NCBI GenBank assembly: GCA_947177105.1
Contig: CAMWTF010000077.1
Span: forward strand, 1-8,894
Length of the DNA stretch: 8,894 bases
DNA from: an uncultured Lachnospiraceae bacterium
Lineage (GTDB): Bacteria; Bacillota; Clostridia; Lachnospirales; Lachnospiraceae
Direction of reading: 5' to 3'
In this document: piece after piece, positions 1-5,493 of the stretch
Position numbering within the stretch: position 1 is the first letter of the stretch
How the letters are laid out: the number at the start of each line of letters is the position of its first letter
The notes under the pieces: generated by a model
The model's database searches: none
What the model was told of the DNA's origin: nothing
What the model saw: the letters and a program-made list of their open reading frames with translations, nothing else
Position numbers and translations under genes: made by a program

Positions 1-492
1 GTGCAGAGGATGCGCATGGGTGACGAGAGAGCACTGGATGCCTTTGTGACCAAATATTATCCGGCGATACTGAAGTACTGCCGCCTGCATATAGACGATT
101 ACGGCTACGCTGAGGACATGGCCCAGGAGACTTTTGCCCGTTTTTTCCGTACCCTGAAGCAATACCGGCACTATGGAAAGGCGGCCAACTATCTGTATGT
201 AATCGCAGCCAATGTGTGCAGGGACTATTACAGGCAAATGCGGGAACTGCCCTTGGAGACTCTGCCGGAGAACCCGGATCAGAGGGTGGAAAGTCCGGAG
301 ATACAGGCGGAGGTGCGCATGGCGTTGGACAGCCTGCCGGAGGAAATCCGGGAGGTGGCGGTTCTGTACTTTGTGCAGGAGAGAAAGCAGAAGGATATCG
401 CCAGGGTTCTGGGTATCGGCCTGCCGCTGGTCAAGTATCGGATCGGCAGGGCCAGGGAACTTCTGCGCGCGTTTCTGGACAATACCAGGTAA
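1..492 (+). CDS. ECF-type (sigma-70 family) RNA polymerase sigma factor, possibly 5'-truncated
   Basis: Alternative sigma factor that would direct core RNA polymerase to a small regulon. The 163 visible residues carry the two conserved sigma regions of the ECF group. Region 2 spans about residues 13-80, with FVTKYYPAILKYC, the AEDMAQETFARFF helix and a promoter-melting segment ending NVCRDYYRQ. Region 4 spans about residues 107-158, with LDSLPEEIREVAVLYF and the helix-turn-helix QKDIARVLGIGLPLVKYRIGRARELL. There is no region 1 or 3, as expected for the group. The reading frame begins at a GTG on the first base of the window, so no ribosome binding site is visible and the true start may lie further left. 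It is followed after 66 bases by a membrane-protein gene and then by ABC transporter genes on the same strand. The sigma factor therefore probably controls this operon, but no target promoter could be recognised. Confidence 0.93.
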   Translation: MQRMRMGDERALDAFVTKYYPAILKYCRLHIDDYGYAEDMAQETFARFFRTLKQYRHYGKAANYLYVIAANVCRDYYRQMRELPLETLPENPDQRVESPEIQAEVRMALDSLPEEIREVAVLYFVQERKQKDIARVLGIGLPLVKYRIGRARELLRAFLDNTR

Positions 493-558
493 ATCCTAAA
501 TATTAGATTCAAAAAGTACCGCGAACGCCTATCTATTAAGACTGAGTGAGGAGCGGAA

Positions 559-1353
559 ATGGAGATGGAGGGAACGCTCTATATGAGACGATCAGACAGA
601 CAGATCCGTAAAATGTTGTCAACAGATTTTTATTTGCTCCATGGCGGGGGGGGCCTGCATAAAGCCCTGGGCATATCCCGCCAGGCGTTCTATGAAAACG
701 AAGCGTCGGACACCCTGTCGGATGCGGAATTTTTATTCCAGCAGAGCAGATATATCCGCAAGCGCTGGTGGCTGCTGCAGGCGGGCGTCCTGATGGCTCT
801 GTGGCTTCTGCTGCAGGCGACGGACAGTGGTTTTTATATCCAGAGATATCTGGGTGTGGCGGCTTCCCTATTTGGCATATTGGTGCTGCCGGAGATGTGG
901 AAGAACCGAAGCGCCAACGCCCTAGAGATAGAGGGCGCCGCCTACTACTCCCTGCGGCAGGTGTATTCGGCCAGGATGTTCCTGTTCGCTCTGGTGGATT
1001 TTGCGCTGCTCTGCTGCTTTTCGCTGGCAGCAGTCCTGGGCGGTGTCATCGGCATGGAGGAGGTGCTGGTGCAGTTTTTCCTCCCGTACATTGTGACCTG
1101 CTGTATCTGCTTTAAAACCCTGTACAGCCGAAGGATCGACTCGGAAACATTGGCCCTGTTTTTGTGCGTTGCCTGGAGCCTGGTATGGATTCTCATCCTG
1201 CTGGATGAAAAAATATACAGCGCGGTCACTTTCCCTGCCTGGGGCGCCATGCTGCTGGCCGCCGCCGTGTACCTGGGCTACTGCATACGGCGGGGGCAGA
1301 GAAACTGTGTGAACTTGTTCGGGGCCGGACAGTACATGCACACAGGCTCCTGA
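559..1353 (+). CDS. Unrecognised six-helix integral membrane protein between ECF sigma and ABC transporter genes
   Basis: I do not recognise a named family. The protein (264 residues) has a cytoplasmic-looking, charged N-terminal stretch of about 70 residues (RRSDRQIRKML, then LHGGGGLHKALGISRQAFYENE). About six hydrophobic helices follow, near residues 72-88, 95-114, 139-164, 170-188, 197-215 and 222-242. Two starts are plausible: ATG 559, with TGAGGAG ending five bases upstream, and ATG 583, with GGAGGGA ending nine bases upstream. I chose the longer form without strong preference. It lies 66 bases after the sigma gene and 27 bases before the ABC ATPase, so co-transcription is likely. Position suggests an anti-sigma/sensor or an accessory transporter subunit, but there is no zinc-finger anti-sigma (ZAS) HxxxCxxC motif to support the former. 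A run of eight G (646-653) lies near its start. Confidence 0.8.
   Translation: MEMEGTLYMRRSDRQIRKMLSTDFYLLHGGGGLHKALGISRQAFYENEASDTLSDAEFLFQQSRYIRKRWWLLQAGVLMALWLLLQATDSGFYIQRYLGVAASLFGILVLPEMWKNRSANALEIEGAAYYSLRQVYSARMFLFALVDFALLCCFSLAAVLGGVIGMEEVLVQFFLPYIVTCCICFKTLYSRRIDSETLALFLCVAWSLVWILILLDEKIYSAVTFPAWGAMLLAAAVYLGYCIRRGQRNCVNLFGAGQYMHTGS
646..653 (+). repeat. G8 homopolymer tract inside the 5' part of a coding region
   Basis: Eight consecutive G encode the glycine run near residues 29-32 of the membrane protein. Tracts of this length are prone to slipped-strand mispairing, and a one-base change would shift the frame early and abolish the protein. In the sequence given, the tract keeps the gene intact. 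Confidence 0.75.
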
Positions 1354-1380
1354 TTCGATTATCAAGGAAAGGTGAGATAT

Positions 1381-2265
1381 ATGGAATTAAAAATAACCGA
1401 TTTGACAAAGAAATTTCAGGACATAGCCGCCGTAGACGGGGTGTCTTACACATTGACGGCGGGGGTGTACGGTCTTCTGGGGGTGAACGGCGCGGGAAAG
1501 ACCACGCTGATGCGGATGCTCTGTACCTTGCTGCGGCCCACCAGCGGCTCCATCACCTGGGACGGGAGGGACATCTTTGAGATGGATGGAGAGTATCGCA
1601 GGATCCTGGGGTATCTTCCCCAGGACTTCGGCTATTATCCCGACTTTACGGTGTACGATTATCTGATGTACATTGCGTCCATCAAGGGCTTGCGCCCTGT
1701 GACTGCCGGAGCGCGGGCGGAAGCGCTGCTTAGACAGGTGGGCCTGGCGGGGGTCAGAAACAAGAAGATGAAGAAGCTGTCCGGCGGCATGAAGCGCCGG
1801 GCGGGAATCGCCCAGGCCATGCTGGGAGATCCCCGGATACTGATTCTGGATGAACCCACCGCCGGTCTGGACCCCAATGAGCGGATCCGCTTCCGCAACC
1901 TGATCAGCGAACTGGCGGAGGAAAGGCTGGTGCTGCTCTCCACCCATATCGTGTCTGACATTGAGTATATCGCAGGGGAGATTCTGCTGATGAAGGACGG
2001 CCGGATCAAAGCTTCGGGCACCATACAGGAACTGCTTGCCGCCATGCCAGAGCAGGTGTGGAGCGTCAATCTGCCCAAGGCGGCGGTGGAGTCCTACATG
2101 AAGTCTTATAAGGTCTCCAACGTGAAAACCGTTCCCGGCGGGGCGCAGCTGCGGATCATCTCGGCGGAGAAGCCTGCCGATGACGCTGCACTGGAGACTG
2201 CCACCCTGGAAGACCTGTTCCTGGACTATTTCGGGGAACAAGTAGAAGGGGATCCGGAGATCTAA
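1381..2265 (+). CDS. ABC transporter ATP-binding protein (ABC-2/drug-export type)
   Basis: Cytoplasmic ATPase that powers a membrane permease, here almost certainly the one encoded at 2723-3949. Counting from ATG 1381 (294 residues), the nucleotide-binding domain shows Walker A GVNGAGKT (34-41), Q-loop glutamine 81 in GYLPQDFG, signature LSGGMKRR (133-140), Walker B ILILDE (153-158), D-loop AGLD (161-164) and switch histidine 189 in LLSTHIV. All catalytic elements are present. The last ~80 residues form the extra C-terminal domain common in exporter-type ATPases. ATG 1381 is preferred over GTG 1372 because the AAAGG upstream element is correctly spaced only for the ATG. It follows the membrane-protein gene by 27 bases. 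The substrate cannot be read from the sequence; drug or antimicrobial-peptide export is a family-level guess. Confidence 0.96.
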   Translation: MELKITDLTKKFQDIAAVDGVSYTLTAGVYGLLGVNGAGKTTLMRMLCTLLRPTSGSITWDGRDIFEMDGEYRRILGYLPQDFGYYPDFTVYDYLMYIASIKGLRPVTAGARAEALLRQVGLAGVRNKKMKKLSGGMKRRAGIAQAMLGDPRILILDEPTAGLDPNERIRFRNLISELAEERLVLLSTHIVSDIEYIAGEILLMKDGRIKASGTIQELLAAMPEQVWSVNLPKAAVESYMKSYKVSNVKTVPGGAQLRIISAEKPADDAALETATLEDLFLDYFGEQVEGDPEI

Positions 2266-2273
2266 GGATCTCC
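2256..2273 (+). other. Hairpin enclosing the ATPase stop codon
   Basis: GGAGATC (2256-2262) and GATCTCC (2267-2273) form a perfect 7-bp stem with a four-base loop TAAG that contains the TAA stop codon. No T-run follows, so it is not a typical intrinsic terminator. It lies seven bases before the tandem hairpin repeats and could act with them in mRNA processing or decay. Confidence 0.5.
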
Positions 2274-2280
2274 CAAGCAG

Positions 2281-2702
2281 CATATTCCCGGAAAGTACAC
2301 TGATGGCTATATGGACGCCGGAGCGGCCGGATAGTCATCACCAGGAATGTGTGCTTGCAGGGAATATGCGGAACTTAATCTCTAAACAGCATATTCCCGG
2401 AAAGTACCCTGATGACTATATGGACGCCGGAGCGGCCGGATAGTCATCACCAGGAATGTGTACTTGCAGGGAATATGCGGAACTTAATCTCTAAACAGCA
2501 TATTCCCGGAAAGTACACTGATGGCTATATGGACGCCGGAGCGGCCAGATAGTCATCACCGGGAATGTGTGCTTGCAGGGAATATGCGGAACTTAATCTC
2601 TAAACAGCATATTCCCGGAAAGTACCCTGATGACTATATGGACGCCGGAGCGGCCAGATAGTCATCACCGGGAATGTGTACTTGCAGGGAATATGCGGAA
2701 CT
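2281..2702 (+). repeat. Tandem array of four 109-bp hairpin-forming repeats between ABC ATPase and permease genes
   Basis: Units start at 2281, 2390, 2499 and 2608. The first three are exactly 109 bp; the fourth stops after about 95 bp, where the permease ribosome binding site begins. Each unit starts with CATATTCCC and carries GGGAATATG about 80 bases later. In unit 1, 2281-2289 pairs with 2360-2368 (9 bp), 2293-2300 pairs with 2349-2356 (8 bp including one G-U), and 2301-2310 pairs with 2331-2340 (10 bp). The tip is GCCG-GAG-CGGC (2317-2327) and there is an eight-base bulge at 2341-2348. A 21-base linker (2369-2389) separates hairpins. Units differ from each other at only five positions. 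The array fills the whole ATPase-permease gap and lacks T-runs, so simple termination is unlikely. Possible roles are mRNA stabilisation, partial attenuation or a REP-like element; none is proven. Confidence 0.95.
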
Positions 2703-2707
2703 AAAAT

Positions 2708-2713
2708 AGGAGG
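2708..2713 (+). promoter_or_regulatory. Ribosome binding site of the ABC permease gene, directly abutting the repeat array
   Basis: AGGAGG is spaced nine bases from ATG 2723. It begins about six bases after the last repeat unit loses identity, so the array runs right up to the permease translation-initiation region. Confidence 0.8.
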
Positions 2714-2722
2714 ATAAAGCGG

Positions 2723-3949
2723 ATGCTGAAATTTGAACTTAAAAAAGTGTTTGCCCGGACCAGCAACAAGATTGCGCTACTGATACTGTTGGGGGTTATG
2801 GGTGTGACCTGTTATTTTGCCATGGGGGTATCCTGGGTGGATGAAAACGGCGAAACCCACAGGGGGCCGGCGGCGGTGGCCCAGCTGCGGGCGATGCAGA
2901 AAGAGTGGGCCGGGTATCTGGACGAGGAGGCCATCCGCCGGGTGATCGAGGAGAACCAGCGGATACAGAGTATGCCTGAGGCGCAGTCGGATAATTTGAG
3001 GGACAGCGAGATCTCTTATAGCAGAGGGCAGGGCCTGCTGGAGATCCGCAATCTGTTGAACTCTTCCTTTGCCAGCGGTTTCCGGGAGCATGACTACTAT
3101 CGGATGGACTCCCTGACACCGGAGGACGCGCCGGATTTTTATACCAATCGTGTCCGGCTGCTGCGGGAGTGGCTGGCGGAGGAGGCGAAGGATCAGTTTT
3201 CGGAAGAGGAGAAAGCCTTTCTGGTGAAGCGGTATGAAAGCCTTGAAACGCCATTTTATTATGACTATGCAAAGGGATGGACGCAGCTGTTTGAGTTTTC
3301 TCCCACTATTGTGATGCTCACCATGCTGGTGCTGGGATATCTGGTGGCAGGTATTTTCTCCAGTGAATTTACCTGGAAGTCGGACGCTATATTTTTCACT
3401 TCGCTGTATGGAAGGAACAGGGCGGTGCAGGCCAAGATAAAAGCCGGATTCTGCCTGGTGACAGGGATCTACTTCGCGGTTTTTCTGCTCTATAGCGGGA
3501 TAGTGCTGGCATATTTTGGGGCGGACGGCTGGAATCTGGCTGTCCAGGCGGATCGCGGAGGCTGGAAATGCTTCTACCACATTGCCATATGGCAGAAATA
3601 TCTGCTGATTGCCGCAGGCGGATATGTGGGCTGCCTGTTTATCTCCTTTTTGTGCATGCTGGTATCGGCCAGAACCAGGTCGGCGGTGGTGGCGGTGATG
3701 GTGCCCTTTGTGCTGATCTTTCTCCCGTCTTTTCTGGCAAATATCTCCAATGCCACGGCGCAGAAGATCATAGGGCTGCTGCCGGACCAGCTGCTCCAGA
3801 CAGGCACGACGCTGAATCTGTTCAACCTGTATTCTGTGGGCGGAAAGATACTGGGGGCGGTTCCCATTCTGCTGGCGCTCTATAGCCTGCTGACAGTTAT
3901 TTTGTGGCCTGTAATCTATAGGGAGTACCGACACCAACAGATCAGTTAA
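2723..3949 (+). CDS. ABC-2 type transporter permease with large extracytoplasmic domain
   Basis: Membrane subunit that would pair with the ATPase encoded at 1381-2265. The 408 residues start MLKFELKKVFARTSNK, a cytoplasmic amphipathic lead typical of ABC-2 permeases, followed by helix 1 (about 16-36). A long hydrophilic region (about 37-190) is predicted outside the membrane; it is rich in charged residues and helix-forming segments. Five more helices follow near 192-212, 241-265, 290-313, 320-340 and 375-397, ending in a short basic tail. The start ATG 2723 has AGGAGG nine bases upstream. The layout of one helix, a large loop and five helices resembles permeases of peptide-antibiotic export or lantibiotic-immunity systems, but I see no specific signature and the substrate is unknown. 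No clear terminator follows the gene. Confidence 0.88.
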   Translation: MLKFELKKVFARTSNKIALLILLGVMGVTCYFAMGVSWVDENGETHRGPAAVAQLRAMQKEWAGYLDEEAIRRVIEENQRIQSMPEAQSDNLRDSEISYSRGQGLLEIRNLLNSSFASGFREHDYYRMDSLTPEDAPDFYTNRVRLLREWLAEEAKDQFSEEEKAFLVKRYESLETPFYYDYAKGWTQLFEFSPTIVMLTMLVLGYLVAGIFSSEFTWKSDAIFFTSLYGRNRAVQAKIKAGFCLVTGIYFAVFLLYSGIVLAYFGADGWNLAVQADRGGWKCFYHIAIWQKYLLIAAGGYVGCLFISFLCMLVSARTRSAVVAVMVPFVLIFLPSFLANISNATAQKIIGLLPDQLLQTGTTLNLFNLYSVGGKILGAVPILLALYSLLTVILWPVIYREYRHQQIS

Positions 3950-3993
3950 AGGAACTAACCTGCTTCAGACAATCAGCTACAAAACAATGGGCT

Positions 3994-4062
3994 GAAAAAT
4001 TTATTGAAAAAAACAAAAAACTTAAAAATAGGTCTTGACATAAATCTCGTATGTGATAACAT
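3994..4062 (+). promoter_or_regulatory. Promoter for the XRE regulator gene: UP-like A-tracts, -35 and extended -10
   Basis: A -35 box TTGACA (4035-4040) is followed after 16 bases by TAACAT (4057-4062), which matches the -10 consensus at four of six positions and is preceded by TG one base away (an extended -10). Upstream, 3994-4030 is almost entirely A/T with repeated A-tracts, consistent with an UP element. Within the 218-base gap 3950-4167 no gene is supported. Confidence 0.7.
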
Positions 4063-4080
4063 ATCTCATATACGGGATTT
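4042..4080 (+). promoter_or_regulatory. 15-bp dyad overlapping the promoter, candidate autoregulatory operator
   Basis: Arms AAATCTCGTATGTGA (4042-4056) and TCATATACGGGATTT (4066-4080) are complementary over 15 positions, with two G-T pairs and a nine-base centre that contains most of the -10 element. The placement across the spacer and -10 is what a repressor operator needs. HigA-type antitoxins classically bind such dyads at their own promoters. Because TGCTTTTT follows, the same sequence could also act as a weak terminator. Confidence 0.55.
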
Positions 4081-4104
4081 TGCTTTTTCGGCAACTCAAA
4101 AACA

Positions 4105-4124
4105 GTGACTGTTCAGGCAGTCAC
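4105..4124 (+). other. Leader hairpin upstream of the XRE gene
   Basis: GTGACTG (4105-4111) and CAGTCAC (4118-4124) form a perfect 7-bp stem with a six-base loop. It would lie in the 5' untranslated region, about 30 bases before the AGGAGG at 4155-4160. No T-run follows. Function unknown. Confidence 0.45.
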
Positions 4125-4167
4125 GAAACTTTAAAACAGCAGCGGAGCAAAAATAGGAGGAAAAACA

Positions 4168-4458
4168 ATGAGAGAAGCAATGGACTACATTATGGATCTG
4201 GATGGCAACAAGATTTTGATTGAGGCGGAGCAGAAGCATATGAAGCAGGATCTGGCGGACCAGTATGTGCGTATGCGCAAGGACATGAAGCTGACCCAGG
4301 AGCAGGTGTCCCGCCGCTCCGGCATTCCCAGATCCAACATAGCAAGATTTGAGAGCGGCAGGTACAATCCCTCTCTGGAACTGATGGTGAAGATGGCGGC
4401 GGCCATGGGCCTGAAAGTGCAGATCCAGCTGGTGCCGGACAAGGATGCCAAGAAATAA
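4168..4458 (+). CDS. XRE-family HTH transcriptional regulator, HigA antitoxin-like
   Basis: Small DNA-binding protein of 96 residues. The helix-turn-helix core is clear: LTQEQVSRRSGIPRSNIARF at about residues 42-61 gives the positioning helix (TQEQVSRRSG) and the recognition helix (IPRSNIARFESG). The continuation RYNPSLELMVKMAAAMGLKV is typical of the XRE/HigA fold. The N-terminal arm (MDYIMDLDGNKILIEAEQKHMKQDL) and the overall length resemble HigA antitoxins. The start is well supported by AGGAGG seven bases upstream. A HigB toxin gene would normally precede it, but the 218 bases upstream hold only a promoter, a dyad and a hairpin. It may therefore be a solitary regulator acting on its own promoter and on the membrane-protein gene directly downstream, whose alternative start would overlap its last codons. 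Confidence 0.9.
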   Translation: MREAMDYIMDLDGNKILIEAEQKHMKQDLADQYVRMRKDMKLTQEQVSRRSGIPRSNIARFESGRYNPSLELMVKMAAAMGLKVQIQLVPDKDAKK

Positions 4459-4475
4459 CAGGAATATGCGGAACT
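4459..4475 (+). repeat. Short echo of the 109-bp repeat's right end
   Basis: CAGGAATATGCGGAACT matches the right hairpin arm plus start of the linker of the array units (CAGGGAATATGCGGAACT) with a single missing G; 15 consecutive bases (4461-4475) are identical. It lies immediately after the stop codon of the XRE gene. Whether it is a repeat remnant or chance is open. Confidence 0.4.
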
Positions 4476-4495
4476 CTATCCGGGAGGCAATAGAA

Positions 4496-5185
4496 ATGTT
4501 GAAAGAGATGAAATGGAATATGATTTTGTCAGCGGCGCTGTATATGGTGCTGGGGCTGATACTGTTGATTTTCCCGGCCACCACGGATCATGTGATCTGT
4601 TATCTGGTTGCTGGAATCGCTATTGTGATCGGGGTGGTGAATCTGATAGTCTATTTCACCAGAAATATTACCCGGAATTATTATCGAAATGATTTTGTAA
4701 CAGGATTAATGCTGATAGTTCTGGGCGTTTTTGTGATCTATAAGGTAGATTTAGTTATAGAGTTGGTGTCTTTCATAATTGGTCTGTGCATAATTGTGAG
4801 CGGATTGTTCAAATTGCAGGGCTCCCTGGATGTGCAGCGTATGGGCGGCAACGCTGTGGTGATTCTGGGGCTGGCTGTGGTCAATGTGGTGGTCGGTATC
4901 CTCATGGTGATTAAACCCTTTGAGGCGGCTATGCTATTCCATCGTCTTCTGGGTGCGGGTCTGCTGTTCAGCGGTATGACAGACCTGGCATCCACCCTGT
5001 ATCTCTCCAGCAAGATGCATGGTTACATGAAGAAGCTGAGTGAGGCCGACGAGGCCATCAAGGTGACGGAGATTCCGGCGGAGGGAGATTCCGGGGAGGA
5101 GAGCAGGGAAGGCAGTGCATCGGCCCAGGAGACAGCCATGGGGACCCAGACAGTGTCGGACGGTCAGGAGCCGCCGGTAATATAG
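4496..5185 (+). CDS. DUF308/HdeD-like membrane protein
   Basis: Integral membrane protein of the DUF308 type, the group that contains the E. coli acid-resistance protein HdeD; the biochemical role is unknown. From ATG 4496 the product has 229 residues with six short hydrophobic helices in three pairs (about 9-27, 33-54, 67-83, 86-105, 119-138 and 144-166). It carries the family-like repeating pattern of VLGLILLIFP, VIGVVNLIV and IVSGLFKL segments. The last ~45 residues form an acidic, Ser/Glu-rich soluble tail. ATG 4496 is preferred because GGGAGG (4482-4487) lies eight bases upstream. An in-frame ATG at 4445 would add 17 residues and overlap the XRE gene by 14 bases but lacks a spaced ribosome binding site. 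Probably co-transcribed with the XRE gene; an intrinsic terminator follows. Confidence 0.87.
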   Translation: MLKEMKWNMILSAALYMVLGLILLIFPATTDHVICYLVAGIAIVIGVVNLIVYFTRNITRNYYRNDFVTGLMLIVLGVFVIYKVDLVIELVSFIIGLCIIVSGLFKLQGSLDVQRMGGNAVVILGLAVVNVVVGILMVIKPFEAAMLFHRLLGAGLLFSGMTDLASTLYLSSKMHGYMKKLSEADEAIKVTEIPAEGDSGEESREGSASAQETAMGTQTVSDGQEPPVI

Positions 5186-5198
5186 CGCGAATAGCGCT
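5184..5198 (+). other. Small hairpin at the DUF308 gene stop codon
   Basis: AGCGC and GCGCT form a 5-bp stem with loop GAATA, starting within the stop codon and followed shortly by GATTTTAG. It is too short and its T-run too weak for a confident terminator; the stronger one lies about 40 bases downstream. Confidence 0.3.
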
Positions 5199-5236
5199 CT
5201 GATTTTAGTGCTATCGGACTGTTATATGCAGGAACG

Positions 5237-5271
5237 AACGCCGATACAGGTAAACCTGCACCGGCGTTTTT
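5237..5271 (+). terminator. Intrinsic terminator of the XRE-DUF308 unit
   Basis: AACGCCG (5237-5243) pairs with CGGCGTT (5262-5268). An inner stem CAGG/CCTG (5247-5250 with 5255-5258, loop TAAA) is stacked above a three-base internal loop. The 3' arm runs into TTTTT (5267-5271). GC-rich stem plus T-run is a standard rho-independent terminator on the + strand. Confidence 0.85.
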
Positions 5272-5279
5272 ATGTGTGA

Positions 5280-5387
5280 ACAGTACATGTGCGCTAATGC
5301 ACGGCACTGTAATATTTAGTCGAAGCTGGTCAACACCGATATCAGCACTGGCAGCTTCATTTTAATATCAGTTTCGTCTTGCTGATA
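5280..5387 (+). other. Intergenic stretch with three consecutive inverted repeats ahead of the GH3 gene
   Basis: The gap 5186-5493 has no supported gene. After the terminator it holds three inverted repeats. The first is ACAGT/ACTGT (5280-5284 with 5306-5310) with inner GTGC/GCAC (5289-5292 with 5299-5302). The second is GAAGCTG/CAGCTTC (5322-5328 with 5352-5358). The third is TATCAG/CTGATA (5366-5371 with 5382-5387). No convincing -35/-10 pair could be chosen; a weak -10-like TATAGC lies at 5390-5395. These could be leader structures or operators for the downstream gene. Confidence 0.35.
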
Positions 5388-5493
5388 AATATAGCATACC
5401 AGCAAAATGTGTCCAAAGTGTAGATGAATTCGAAAGATTTCATGAAGAAAAAATTAAAAGGGCGGAACACTAATATAGAAAGGTGGAATCAAT

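Noticed and set aside
493..558. ECF-type promoter (GAAC-like -35 around 523) between the sigma gene and the membrane protein gene
   Set aside because: No matching -10 at the expected distance; the short gap is more simply read as an intergenic operon spacer.
1372..1380. GTG 1372 as start of the ABC ATPase
   Set aside because: The Shine-Dalgarno-like AAGGA would be only about three bases away; ATG 1381 has better spacing and gives the usual N-terminus for the family.
2281..2702. CRISPR array
   Set aside because: Units are 109 bp and contiguous, the linkers are identical rather than unique spacers, and no cas gene is nearby.
2777..3937. 386-codon open frame on the - strand opposite the ABC permease
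   Set aside because: Antisense shadow; rich in His/Gln/Arg without domains, while the + strand frame gives a credible six-helix permease with a good ribosome binding site.
4445..4495. ATG 4445 as start of the DUF308 protein, overlapping the XRE gene
   Set aside because: No spaced ribosome binding site, while ATG 4496 has GGGAGG eight bases upstream and starts directly before the first membrane helix. Not fully excluded, since translational coupling is possible.
5330..5344. Catabolite-responsive (cre) operator upstream of the GH3 gene
   Set aside because: At least three mismatches at conserved positions of the consensus.
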